DNA of 64,000 nt from Halichondria panicea (lineage: Eukaryota; Porifera; Demospongiae; Suberitida; Halichondriidae): positions 2,929,001 to 2,993,000 of the forward strand of contig NC_087392.1 in NCBI RefSeq assembly GCF_963675165.1, given 5' to 3'. Numbering within the stretch: the first letter of the stretch is position 1; every line of letters begins with the position of its first letter. Below, piece by piece: positions 1 to 11,080 of this stretch. The position numbers and the translations under genes are program-made. The notes under the pieces are model-generated. The model was not told the origin of the DNA. It worked only from the letters and a program-made list of their open reading frames with translations, and did no database searches.

Positions 1-2288
1 GATCTCTCTGTCCTTGAGGAGGAGCTGATCCTGAATGTTGTTGGGAGGAGGACAAGTGGCAGGAATAGCAGTGTTGGGGGCTTGAGTGGGCATGTCACAG
101 TTGCTTGGCACGGCTCGGCCCTGACCACTAATGTGGATCGAAGGGGCCACAGTGATGTTGGGAGGGATAGTGATGGTGAATGGACGTGAGGAGTTGCTGG
201 TACCCTTGATAAGTAGTTGCAGTGCCATATCTGCATGTGCAAAATGCAACGTCTGTTAGCTCAATTGCAGGCATAAGACAACAGGAAATAACTATTATAA
301 TTATGGTGAACAGAATAAGCAGCCAATTAAGTGTACCGAAATTTAATAGCCAACCTGCAATATCATTAAGGTTGCAGGGTTTCTCTACTATCATTGCCCC
401 TAACTCATTTAGAACAGAAGTTAGTGCATAATGTACCTGAATTGATTCTCTCCTCTTGAGGGGTTGTGGCAATAGTGGTCAGGTTTGCAATGTGCACATG
501 AACAAAGATGGCACTACCATTGGATCTAATTACCTAATATGAAAAAAAATAAATGAGACACAGTAGATGGGTGACTGCAGCACTTACACTGACGCTTGCG
601 ATCTGGAGAGGGGACACTCCAGTATAATTGCTGATGCTTTCACGAATATTCTCCCTGAAATCTGCCAAGTTAAAGCCAGTAAGAGATCCAGGAATTATTA
701 GCACGACAGATATAACATTATCATCATCATAACAGGACGAAACATCATAAGCATCATAGGGAGGACGCTGAGTGGAAACATCAAAGAAATCGTACGGCAG
801 TGATCTCCATTTACTTAGGACGGAGCCGTTGTAGTAGGTGGTGAAGTTGCCACTGATCTTTGCCCTGACGACAACTGGCAGGGTAGATACGGAGTGGCCA
901 TTTACAACAATAGTTTTTGGGCGTGTGAAAAATATTTCGAACACAGCATTAGTGACATTCACGCCATTGGGAAACTCTTCAAAGTCTCGTACAGATACCC
1001 ATGAATCAACAACAATCCCTCTAACGGTGGACACACCCTCATAGGAATAGTTGTACAAGTTGTCAAGGAGATTCAACTGATTGGGTGAAGCAATGTGGGG
1101 TGTGTCTGAGTTGATATCAAAGTCGAAACGCAATCCACCAGTAATATTAGAAAGAGGAGATGCAGTACATTTGTTAGTGTTTTGGGTGATTTGGAACTGC
1201 ACTCCTTGGTTGAAATCGTGCACAAAGGTAGTTGGACCATCTCGGTTATAGAAATCAAGTCGGGACAGGTTACGTTGGTAATCATAGTATTCCTGCAATT
1301 ACAAGCAATACAATAAAACATGCATATAAACTTCACAATTCAATGTGAAACAAAAATACCATTGATAACATAAGTGAAAACGTAACATGCATCTACAATC
1401 ACAATGATTATAATTCAACACTAACAACCCACGTACCTCTATAGTAGCAACAACAGGACTGCCCATATATTCCGTTACAACTTCTATTCTTGCAAAAAAG
1501 GAGTCTGAAAGAGTAGGCAAAGACTGTCCAGGCAAACGACCTTTACAGGCCAATCCAGAAGGCACTTTGAATACGTCATCTGGAACTGATTCAGGCCCAG
1601 ATTGGAAGTTTATAAAACTGTAGACATTGTAGGCATTATCGACTCCACGCGGAGTGGAAAAACTTGCATTCAAGTTAAACTCAACAGGGATCATAACGGA
1701 CATGTCTAGTTGGCCACCATAGGTCCAGTTGGACTGAGAAGCAAAGTAGTAATTGACAAGATAAGAGTTGTTGGGAAGAGCCACACAAGACTGCCAACGG
1801 TACACAGGAATACCACGAATCACATCAGATCCTTGATATATGGTAGAGCTATTTTCACGGATTCTTTCGAGGAAAGCAGCGGGTGACCCAATGTGGACAG
1901 TGCCATTCATTTCGTTGAAACCAAAAATCCGGGACAAGAAAGACGGAGAATTAGGAGTAGTTTCGTACACTCTGCAATCACTTCCGTCACGGTCAGGCAT
2001 AATGAAAACTTCTCCAAGAGTGTAATCGTAAATTCCTGTCGTTTTTGTACCATTGAAATCGGTCTCAATTTTCCCTCTATCTCCAACTTGATCGTAGTAC
2101 TCGGTGATAACACGGGACTGAGATCTCTGAAGAAGGTTACCTTCAATTGTGGCAGCAAACTGGTTAGGGATGTCCGGTAGTGGAGGACCAGAATTTGGAA
2201 AATCAACTGGGTCACATATCTGCATCAGTTGACCACTGACTAGCAGACATGGAAGGACATAAAGCAGAGCAAAAGCCACAGATTGCAT
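1..2288 (-). CDS. Secreted protein with two LolA-like domains (3' end off window)
   Basis: The model is complement(join(<1..230, 437..533, 588..1292, 1437..2288)), and all phases agree. The start at 2288 gives MQSVAFALLYVLPCLLVSG, a clean signal peptide; an in-frame ATG 36 bases upstream would bury it. Two similar units of about 230-250 residues follow, one in exon 1 and one in exon 2. Each has EYYD near its start, an N-glycosylation-rich body and an R-G-I-x-V-x-x-W-x-S motif (RGIPVYRWQSC, RGIVVDSWVS). That pattern is what I know from metazoan proteins annotated as LolA-like domain-containing; their function is unknown. The third and fourth exons carry an Asn-rich extracellular stretch with no further domain that I recognise. 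Intron 534-587 is 54 bp. The family call rests on motif memory, not a search. Confidence 0.75.
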
Positions 2289-2809
2289 GGCTGTGAAGTG
2301 AAAAGATTGTATGGATAAGTTCAAGACTAGACTAAGTATAACTTACTTGGCCTTTCTTGCTGGGAGGTTGTTGCTGCAGTCTTGTACACCGTGCAAATTG
2401 ATGCATAATCAACCACAACATGTGACCTGGGGAACTCCCCCACATAGATGTGACCCCCGCCCCTTTAAATGTCGCCCATCCAAATTCTTGTTTAGACAAA
2501 AGGGTGGAAAAAATCTCTTTCATTCAACCCTGAGTTTGTAAAGCTACTATCTATTCAGATTGTGAGTTACTTTTTGTGTGTGAACATGCTCTTGTTGTAG
2601 CTTTACATAACAAGGTGTTCTCTATTTAGCATGTTACATCTTGCTCATGTTTTATTTATGAGCTAGCTAACTTGTCACAGAACGATATTCATTTGCTGCT
2701 GATTACTGTAGCTAATTGAGTGCTCGCCTCCTATCCTGCAGACAGCAGAATACATCTTTGCGGTGTTTGACGTTTGGCAAGCAAAGTGCGAGGAGATTAT
2801 AATATAATA
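2289..2809. promoter_or_regulatory. Divergent intergenic promoter region
   Basis: These 521 bp separate the start codons of the LolA-like gene (minus) and the POU gene (plus), so both promoters should lie here. I see no convincing TATA box or named factor site. The stretch 2700-2745 ends in cctatcctgcag, which could be a splice acceptor of a 5' UTR intron of the POU gene. Confidence 0.4.
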
Positions 2810-3823
2810 ATGGAAGAGTACCAGGCAAACGGCGGGAATGGAGCGTACCCACAACCTGGAGCTGCAGATAGCAACCCCTCTCCTGCACAGCAGCATGTAC
2901 AGAGCCCAGGCCCATTGCAAAGCCCCACCACAACTATGCCCACCAAAAGTCCACTCGATGTTCCTACCAATCCCATTTTCTCCAAGGATGGCCATCTCCA
3001 TGCTCAGTTCTCTCCCACTCTCCATTATGGTGGTGCAGCTATGCACCCTGGTGCGCCTATTGCTTTACATCAAGTGCTGAGGCCCAACGTCCCCCTGCAA
3101 CCTCCTCCGTTGGGACGAATGCGCCATATCCCTCCACCAATTCCGCTGATTGCAGCTAACATAAACAGCAATGGAGAGATTCGTTCTCCTCTGACACAGT
3201 TCCCTCCAGGATACATCCCCATGTCTTCGCCTAACACCACGATGCCCTATCAGCCCGTTATACAGAGCCCACACACCCATCGCACGATTCCACAAGGACA
3301 ACAGCCAGATCCCGACTCAACAGAAGTTAAAGACCTCGAGACTTTTGCAATTGAATTCAAGCAGCGTCGAATAAAGCTTGGCTACACTCAAACGAACGTC
3401 GGCCAAGCACTTGCTGAAGTTCACGGTACTGATTTTAGTCAAACTACAATCTGCAGATTCGAAAACTTGCAGCTAAGTTTCAAAAATGCTCAAAAGTTGA
3501 AGCCGATCCTCGAAAAATGGCTGGAAGAAGCCGAGAAGCTTGGAGCTAAGCATCACAAAGAGGAGGAGCAGTCCCCTGAGAGGAGACGAAAGAGGCGCAC
3601 ATCAATTGGTGTTGCTGCAAAAGAAACGTTAGAGAGACATTTTATTGGTCAACCGAAGCCAAGCTCAAGTGATATAGGCAAGGTGGCAGATGTTCTCAAT
3701 CTTGACAAGGAGGTGGTACGTGTTTGGTTTTGCAACCGGCGACAAAGAGAAAAGAGAGTCAGGCATTCCGTAAGCAGCCCCACAAAAGATGGCAGTCCAA
3801 CTACTCCTAATTCAGCTAGATAA
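2810..3823 (+). CDS. PouI: POU class I homeodomain transcription factor, single exon
   Basis: This is a nuclear DNA-binding regulator of 337 aa encoded without an intron. Residues 1-165 are Pro, Gln and Asn rich and look disordered. The POU-specific domain spans about 168-244 ([20 protein letters not shown] ... [18 protein letters not shown]). A short linker follows, then the homeodomain at about 258-316 with recognition helix [16 protein letters not shown]. The ERHF and AAKETL signatures and the short linker match class I (POU1F1/Pit-1) better than classes II-VI; that assignment is from memory of the family. The ATG at 2810 is chosen because the frame 5' of it has no other ATG. The ORF ends with TAA at 3821-3823. 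Confidence 0.93.
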   Translation: MEEYQANGGNGAYPQPGAADSNPSPAQQHVQSPGPLQSPTTTMPTKSPLDVPTNPIFSKDGHLHAQFSPTLHYGGAAMHPGAPIALHQVLRPNVPLQPPPLGRMRHIPPPIPLIAANINSNGEIRSPLTQFPPGYIPMSSPNTTMPYQPVIQSPHTHRTIPQGQQPDPDSTEVKDLETFAIEFKQRRIKLGYTQTNVGQALAEVHGTDFSQTTICRFENLQLSFKNAQKLKPILEKWLEEAEKLGAKHHKEEEQSPERRRKRRTSIGVAAKETLERHFIGQPKPSSSDIGKVADVLNLDKEVVRVWFCNRRQREKRVRHSVSSPTKDGSPTTPNSAR

Positions 3824-5276
3824 GGTGCTAGACAAACAGTTTTTTGTACTATATAGTTATGCATGCATTGTCGATGATCTATTTTACATTACTTTAATAT
3901 TGTGGACTACCCAAAACTTTTGTGATTTTAATATAAGAATTATGATAACATTAGTATGAACTGTAAAAAAACTGTATGACAATCAACTCTAATGTTCAGT
4001 ATTAAAATGGGGAGCCCATTGCAGTATACCATACATCGCTAAAAAATGGGTGGAACAAAATGATTATGTGATTTGAAATTAAGTCAAACATCCACCATAT
4101 AGCTAGTGCAATGTAGAAACAAACATAACAAACGTGTCAATCAGCTGTTAGAAGGGTATGTGCCCTAAATCTGCTCTAAATGCTATGAAAGTGATAAATG
4201 TCAGTAACTATAGCCTCACACGTACCAGCATGAATGTAGCTAGGACTCACTGTAAGATAAATCACATTACATGTTTGAGTAGATTCATTTGTAAATCCCA
4301 AGACTTCATAGGGGAGGGGGTTTTATGCATTGTATGAGAGTAAGGCACGAAGATCACAACAAGTAAGTGTGACCACAACTTCATAAGGGAAGGTATATTT
4401 ATTGATGTTTGATAGGCTGTTGTTACTAGCTGTTCGTACTCTTGTTTGTACTCCTAGGATTTTGGATTACAATAGTCAAACCTAGTTTCCTTGAGGTGCA
4501 CGTAGTGATGCCACGGTAAAAGTCAGTTTTGATTGGATTGAACTTCGTCGAATTAATCACTTATGAGTTCTAGGAAATGCAAGCTGGAGCACTTGATAAA
4601 AATAAAATATTGGAGTCAAAATACATTCATACCAGCGCAGCAACCATCATGAATACTCATTAAGGCACGTTACCTGAGACACACCTCCGAATTCCTTAAG
4701 TTTAGCATATCAAAAGGGGTGTGCAGGCCTGGTGACTAGAGGGGTGTGTATGAGCACTTGCATATCTGGTCATGAATAAACAACAAGAGATAAAGTGTTT
4801 TTATGGCCAATTAATGCAGCTGTCAATAGGGGAGTGCACTGCACGGAGGGATTAATATAATAATATATGTACCTACCATCACGCTGGGATAGCATTGTAT
4901 TAAATGGCCCAAACTTATTACTGAATGTCTACGACAAGCCTACAAAAGATTACTATGCTAATTAATGGGTTAATGCAAAACAGTCAATCATGGTAGGTAT
5001 GTACAATGACAATAATTGTCCAAACGAACATTATTGTGAAAAGCCTAATTCCAATTACATACACTGCATTGCATTGTATTGCATTGGCCACCAAACCACA
5101 AAAATAATAATCTTCAGAAGTGGGCCCCATGCACCCCCCAATTTACTTTGTCCTCAAATTGGCTATAAAGGGGCGTGGCTTGCAATTATGTAATTATTAT
5201 CTGAGTGGCAGTGGGAAGAGTCTAACAATAAATCACGTGAGTGTTGAAGATTTATCATGTGATTGATGTAATCAAA
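3824..5276. other. Gene-poor intergenic stretch
   Basis: This AT-rich sequence lies between the POU gene and OSCP. I see no convincing ORF, RNA gene or terminal-inverted-repeat element in it. The last 100 bp hold the OSCP promoter. Confidence 0.5.
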
Positions 5277-5287
5277 ATGGCGGCTAC
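5236..5287 (+). promoter_or_regulatory. OSCP promoter with YY1-like site over the start codon
   Basis: A cacgtga E-box lies at 5233-5239. The start codon sits inside aaaATGGCGGC (5274-5283), which matches the YY1 consensus AANATGGCGGC. YY1 sites overlapping the ATG are known for vertebrate nuclear genes of oxidative phosphorylation. That it acts here is inference. Confidence 0.4.
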
Positions 5288-8200
5288 GAGACAGCTTTGG
5301 AGACTGTGCCCTAGATTGCCACTGGTATGTTTTTTGCTTTTTAAATGACTTCTCAAAGTTTTTATTCACTTGTATACTTTATACAGGTCTTTAGTCAGGG
5401 CTATGCTTCAGCTGCTGCTGCAGAAACGGTCAAGGTGAGTGCTAGGGTTACTTCACTTGCTTTAGCTGCAATGATTGCGTTCCCAGGCCTTTCTTTTTCT
5501 TGCTGTTGTCTAGCTATCTCACATAAATAGAAACGTGAAGAGGTAGCAAAGAAAAAAATGGGCGTACAGTTAAGAAAAAGGAAGACCTGGTTGGGAAATT
5601 GCGTGATCCACAAGAATTCTTATTAACGTGGGCGATATGTAGCCCACAATCGTGACAGAAGGTATTCATAAGACTGAGACACTGCCATGAAGGTATTCTC
5701 CCACACATTACATTAAGATTAAGACTCAAGGTACCAAGCTGCTGCAAGTTAGGGAACCAGCGTGGCCATGCGCCAGCTCTGGTGGCAGTAGCTACCTGCT
5801 AGATGGTGACTGTTAAAGCTATTAGTTTAGTAGATCTAGCATTACACAAAAATATAGCTAAGGTATAGCTAGCTAGCGAACTACTTGCAAACTTCCAGTT
5901 CCAGTTCCAATTCCATATGGCCATGTCCAGGTTACAGGCACACTAAGTTTTATAATTAGTCATAGATATCTACGTGGGCAGTCCAACATCTCTAGCTCTG
6001 CATGCCCACACTCATTTCACTCTTGTATCCTCACACGACTTTGCAATACAAGTGCTGAGAATTAGGACCTGTGAACTGTGTTTTTGTCATTCAAGGCAAA
6101 ACAAAAAACAGTAACACGTACAACCTAGCAGGTTTAATTTAGATAGTCTGCACACTATTATTCTAAAGGTTCCCGCATATTTCTCACCCAAAAATGCTCA
6201 AAATTATGCTAGCATAATCTACCAAGCCCTGGCTCTCCCTTTTCCTCTTTCTTTATTCTTCCAATTAATGCCGTATTGAACGGTTAATACAGTATTTTAA
6301 CGATTGTGATGAAGAACTGAAAATGGAGAGCCTGTGTAGAGGCTAAGTCTGGCTACCTATGATATAAAACCGGTTATCCGGATCCTCGATTATCTGGCTT
6401 GACTGCGCATGTGCATTGCAGCTGTTACTATGGAGACAGGTCTGCTCAGCCATGTAGCACTGCTGTTTATCAATTAAGTGGGTGGATCAAGGCGTTTATC
6501 CATTCGATTATTCGGTTATCCAGCTTGCCTCTGGAACCAAGGTGTCCGGATAATCGAGGTTCCACTGTATCGCATAGTAAATTAAGCAGACCTGACAAAA
6601 CCGCATTGGCCCTCTTATTAAGTTTGACCATAGAAAAAGGAAGAGAGGGATAGGAAACGGAAGTGTCCTCGTGGTACAATCGCTACTTCCCCGCAGTTTA
6701 ATCGAGACTGTGTTTCTAGCACGAAGAATAGTTACAAGACTAGAAGCTGAACCAGTACATTAGAGTGCTGTTATAGAAGAACTTTGGAGAGTAAAACCCG
6801 AAGTCCAAATAACTGCAGTATATAGTCCATGTCTAATAAGTAGGAAGAGAGATTTAGGTGCTAATTAAAGCTTCCGGATGCATTTACGCTACAGTATGGC
6901 TGTTAACATGTACATGAATTCAAAACCAAACAGCGGCGGCTTATCTCCCAATAACAGCACGAGGCACTAGTATCTTCAAGACCTGCTAATTAAAAAGCAG
7001 AGTTTTCGAGCAGCTGAATTAACGCTATCACTTCCACTAATTAAAAAGCGAAATGCGGATACGATCAAAGCATTATGTTACTTACGTATATAGTGCGCGA
7101 CCTGCTTACGTTTCCAATCCTTCTCTTTCCTTTATATATTATTTGTCTGTGTTGACTGTTCACTCATTGTTTTAGGCCCCCATCAAGGTCTTTGGAATAG
7201 AAGGGAGGTATGCACATGCCCTATTTTCAGCTGCTGCTAAGCAGAAGTCTTTAGACAAAGTTGAAAAGGAACTCAATGATTTCCAGGTATTACTCTGTGT
7301 GGTTCTCACATTACTGTGTATGTGTATGTATGTACAATACCTTATGTTTCAATTACGGTGGAATGTAGTATGAGAGCCTGGGGTCCAATTTTTGGGTGTC
7401 GATGTCAGATGTTCCCAGAGGTATGTTTACCCAGATTTGTACCGAGTGGCTCTCACTGAAACTTATAAACAGAGCACGCAGGTTTAAACTTGTGCCTGTT
7501 CTTATGATTACCTGTATTCACAGTTTGCACTATCCAAAGACAGTAAATTGGAGGATTTTATGCGAAACCCGACTCTCAACAAGACTCGGAAAGACGGTAC
7601 GAAGCCTAATGTGTATTTACGATAACTTTTACTTATCCACACCTCACTCTAGCCGCATTGCGTGGTGTATTAAAAGAGAAGAAATACTCTGACCTGACGG
7701 TGAACCTCTTTGGTAATTTTCTTCACAAATATATCTCACTATGTATTCTTATGTTTCTGTTAATTATATGTAGGTGCCTTGGCTGAGAATAACAGACTAA
7801 CTAAGACTCAGAGTGTGATCAAAGCCTACCAGACCATCATGAGTGCTCACAGAGGAGAGGTCCCCTGCACTGTCACCACTGCTAAGGTGCCATCTCTAAT
7901 GAGTAACTTGATGATGATCGATGGTAGTTTTACATGTAGCTGGTGAATATCTGCAGCCAGGCTAATTATGCCTCGGGTGTGCAAATGCGCAAGCAATGTA
8001 AACGGTAGTGTGTGCAATAAAGTGCAAGTAAGAGCCTCCCCTCCATATAGGCTTGGGTTTTAATTTGTGAAATGGCAAAATAACGCTCCGTTCCTCGAGT
8101 TATACCATGGATAAAGGAGAGAGGGATTGGAAATGGAAGTCAACATGTCTACTTTTGTGCAGGACATGTGGCTTAGTTTGAAAACTATCTGCTTGCAAGC

Positions 8201-10131
8201 CCAAACGCGGGAAAAACAGGTTTATGGCTGTTAAAAGCAAATCTAGACCAAACCCTGCCAAAGCTTCGATACAATGCCCCTTGCTTGTAGGCATCACTTG
8301 GAACTAATGTTAAGTTGCTACAGAGATACTAAGTCTTACTGTCCCTATAATTATCATCTCTAATAATTATAGCTAGAACTGACTAACTAAGAGCGTACTG
8401 TACGTGTCTCATAATAATAATGGTCTAAGTATTGTATGGAATGGAACTGCAAGCTAAGCAGCAAAATTCTTACACTGACAGTAATTAAGATAATCGTTTG
8501 TCTATGGTTTGTCTTTTTGGCCATTTTTCCAACGATAAAAAGGTGGCCTCAATTAAACCGCATTGGCAACGCGGTTGTTCATTTGAGGGTACTTTCGCGT
8601 TTCAATCCCTCTCCTTTACCTATGGTTACCTAGTTTTGCTTACTTGGAATGCCATTGCAGCCTTTTCGGAATAGTCAAGTGTTTTTGCTAGCTCTGAACT
8701 AGAACGCTAGCTATTGGTACATGTAGCTGCAAGAGTGAGGAAAGTGCTGCAAAGCTGCTGTTTCAGATCGTGATATCCACTACTTATGAACTTTGGGCAA
8801 TATTTTTAGCATTCAATCATTTCCCACTGTTTTTGCACCATGAAAATGTCACATAGTAGCTAGAAGCTTCATGTTGTAAAGTTTGGCGTCTCCACTGAGG
8901 CATCAGCACCAGCAGTGTTATCATTTATTAAGCGCATTATCAAACATTGTGGCCTGTACTATAAACTAGGTTTCTCGGAATTGACAGATTTGTGTTATGC
9001 CCTTGACCAATTTTATAATGTGGTACCGTATAGCGGGTTATTTTCGTGTGGTGGACATTTTCGTATATTTCATATTAAAGAGCATATCATACGAAATTAA
9101 AACTACGAAATTATTCTACCGCAATAGATTCACATCACTATCCTGAGCTGTATGAAAATTATGGGTCGTTCGTCCGAAAATTACCCGCTGTATGATACGA
9201 CTACATACCGCTTCCTCATTGTAACCCGCCTCGTCTGACAATATTTATGTGACTGATTGTTTTTTCAGCCCCTGGCAGAGAAGCACACGAAGGAGCTTGA
9301 AAAATCACTCCAAAACTTCACTACTAAGGGACAGGTGCTCAAGTTAGATGTGAAGGCAAGTTATACTACTCTTTTGTTACATGTATCACTGGTCCAGGAC
9401 AATACAAGTAAACTACAGTAGAACCTCCCTTTATGACCACCTTCGGATTGTAACTAATTAAAAGCAGCTTCTCAGGAACAGCCACCTCTCTCTCTAATCT
9501 GTACAAGGAGTAGCTTTCTAATCAGCTTTTAGCAATTAGCTATTAAAAATACCCGTAACAAAAAGGCACATCCCTAATCAACCAAATTGCCGAGATATGC
9601 AAAACCAAAATTTAATGTGCCTCGTCTTGTAGCCTTTTCAAATCTTGTATGACCCAGAGAAGCAGCTAGAAAGTTCCAAGGTTTGCTTGTAGTATGAATC
9701 GACTCACAGGCATACAATAATTTGTCGTGTGAAATGCAATCAAAAGATGTTGAGGGTTCCACTATTCTGTATATCGGGTTTCGATGCGGCGCTCTTTCAA
9801 TTTCGAACTGAAAGTTTTCAAAAGAACGCAGAGTACTAAGCACCCATGCAGTTCGCAATAGTCAGAAACGCAATCAGGCTTGTATAGTCATTCTCTATCA
9901 ATAAACCCTTGCATTTGAAACCGATGTACGGTATAATTCTCCCTTTATCCCTTTGTGCGTATTTAGCAATGTCATGATCATGTGCATGACCAGGTAATTA
10001 TACATTCTATACAGGTGGATCCATCCATTATTGGTGGAATGGTTGTAGACTTCGGAGACAAATTCATCGACATGTCTACTCAGACGAAAATCAAGAAGAT
10101 TGTCCAAACTCTGAAAGTAGGCATGTCCTAA
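5277..10131 (+). CDS. ATP5PO: ATP synthase subunit O (OSCP), mitochondrial
   Basis: The model is join(5277..5324, 5387..5434, 7176..7286, 7524..7596, 7653..7712, 7774..7886, 9269..9355, 10015..10131), giving 657 nt and 218 aa; the human protein is about 213 aa. OSCP is the peripheral-stalk subunit that ties the F1 head to the membrane part. The first two exons encode a basic N-terminal targeting peptide ([16 protein letters not shown]). Recognisable OSCP segments follow: [18 protein letters not shown] in exon 3, [18 protein letters not shown] in exon 5, NNRLTKT in exon 6, and the conserved C-terminal [20 protein letters not shown] in exon 8. Intron 7 starts with GC rather than GT. The gene is convergent with TMEM242, whose stop is 281 bp away. 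Confidence 0.95.
6365..6570. mobile_element. pogo/Tigger-like MITE, copy 1
   Basis: Inverted ends read cctcgattatc on the left and gataatcgaggttcc-actgta on the right. The element is about 205 bp with no coding capacity. Related copies are at 44361-44594 and 55787-56107. The end sequence resembles Tigger/pogo families; class assignment is by memory. Confidence 0.6.
6627..6727. repeat. Interspersed repeat unit
   Basis: About 100 bp (gaccatag ... gggataggaaacggaagt ... cgcagtttaatcgag) recurs with clear similarity at 47618-47715, and its gggattggaaa core recurs near 8125. It has no ORF and no recognised tRNA-like boxes. Confidence 0.5.
7887..9268 (+). other. OSCP intron 6 (1.4 kb) with repeats
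   Basis: The intron carries sequence related to a repeat at 22415-22650 and 24250-24490 (shared run ctagaacgctagctattgg near 8699) and a MITE of the gcgggtaattttcg family at 9023-9197. I see no gene in it. Confidence 0.55.
9023..9197. mobile_element. MITE, 'tagcgggtaattttcg' family, copy in OSCP intron 6
   Basis: The left end is taccgtatagcgggtt and the right end is aaaattacccgctgta. Similar palindromic elements lie at 14994-15169, 29766-29976, 45561-45743 and 57471-57713. Confidence 0.6.
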
Positions 10132-10412
10132 GGACTTGTAGGACAGGGTTTATAGCAAGAAAGTTTCACATCTTCGTGTATTGTATTTATAGCCATCAAT
10201 TGTGATGGACTTCGTGTAGTAAATATAATTATTATTGTGCAACAGGTACAAATGATCTGAATGGACAATTATGGAATGTGATGGTCCTTATGTTTGAGAA
10301 TGTTCATTTGCTTCCTTGGTGGTGATTGAAAACCTGCACAAAGGTAAAGGGAATCATAACACTACGTATGGCAAATAGGGAATTCCTCTGTGGAGGATGG
10401 GGTTTGTAAGTA

Positions 10413-10781
10413 TTAAACTAACAATTTCCAGATCCCCACTCCCACCAAACCAATTGATCCTGTTCCGAGAATAGAAAATAAAGTTCCCCAAGCTAGAGCC
10501 CTGGTAGCAAAGAGTACAGGGTCTTCTAGGTCTTCAACACAAGCGACTCCATCCTTTGGTGGTTTTGTCTTGAGTGCAGTTCTGTATTTCCTCCCACTCA
10601 AGGCTATTTGTAGGCCAAAGCCACCTAACAGGGCTGCGAATCCACAGCTTGCCAAGAACACAAACTTGATAACAGTTGATGCTGGTATAGTTGTAGGCTT
10701 TTGGTCTTGGATCATCATTATGTGGTCGTAACTGATTGGTTCTTGGTGGTGTGCTGTTGAATTGTGTTCATCATCCATCAT
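10413..10781 (-). CDS. TMEM242: TMEM242, ATP synthase assembly factor
   Basis: This is a single-exon protein of 122 aa. There are two predicted transmembrane segments, about residues 38-61 (FVFLASCGFAALLGGFGLQI) and 96-120 (GTLFSILGTGSIGLVGVGIW). The family signature is ALAWGT before the second segment and IWK after it, as in human TMEM242 (141 aa). The C-terminal tail of the human protein is missing. In human mitochondria TMEM242 works with TMEM70 to build the c-ring of ATP synthase and touches complex I assembly. The start is the first of two adjacent ATG codons. It is convergent with OSCP, which belongs to the same enzyme. Confidence 0.85.
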   Translation of the reverse strand: MMDDEHNSTAHHQEPISYDHIMMIQDQKPTTIPASTVIKFVFLASCGFAALLGGFGLQIALSGRKYRTALKTKPPKDGVACVEDLEDPVLFATRALAWGTLFSILGTGSIGLVGVGIWKLLV

Positions 10782-11080
10782 GGCTAGCTATGTATTCTAA
10801 AAGGAGAGCACTGTACATCTAGGTTCGAAGGGTCAAAAGGTCAAGAATAATTAGACGGTAGATATTATTTTTGTGTACACTGCATGCACTGTGTATTAAT
10901 CAAGGAACAACACAAGCTAGCTAGGTACTAGGTAGATCCTCTGAGGTAGATCTAGTCATAGTATCTACGATCTAATGTAGAGGACAGTCTCAAGAGCACA
11001 CAAGCAAATAAAGTGAGACTGGATGCTAGACCATAATAATTATTGTCTAGGCAAGTTTGTATGAAAGATCCTCTGTGTTC
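10782..11080. promoter_or_regulatory. Shared divergent promoter, TMEM242 and ZDHHC
   Basis: The two start codons are 299 bp apart and head to head. I see no TATA box; the sequence contains several ctagcta runs and no motif I can name. Confidence 0.35.

Larger units (their letters stand above)
5435..7175 (+). other. OSCP intron 2 (1.7 kb) with interspersed repeats
   Basis: This is the largest OSCP intron. It holds a pogo-like MITE at about 6365-6570 and a copy of an interspersed repeat at about 6627-6727. I see no separate gene in it. Confidence 0.6.
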
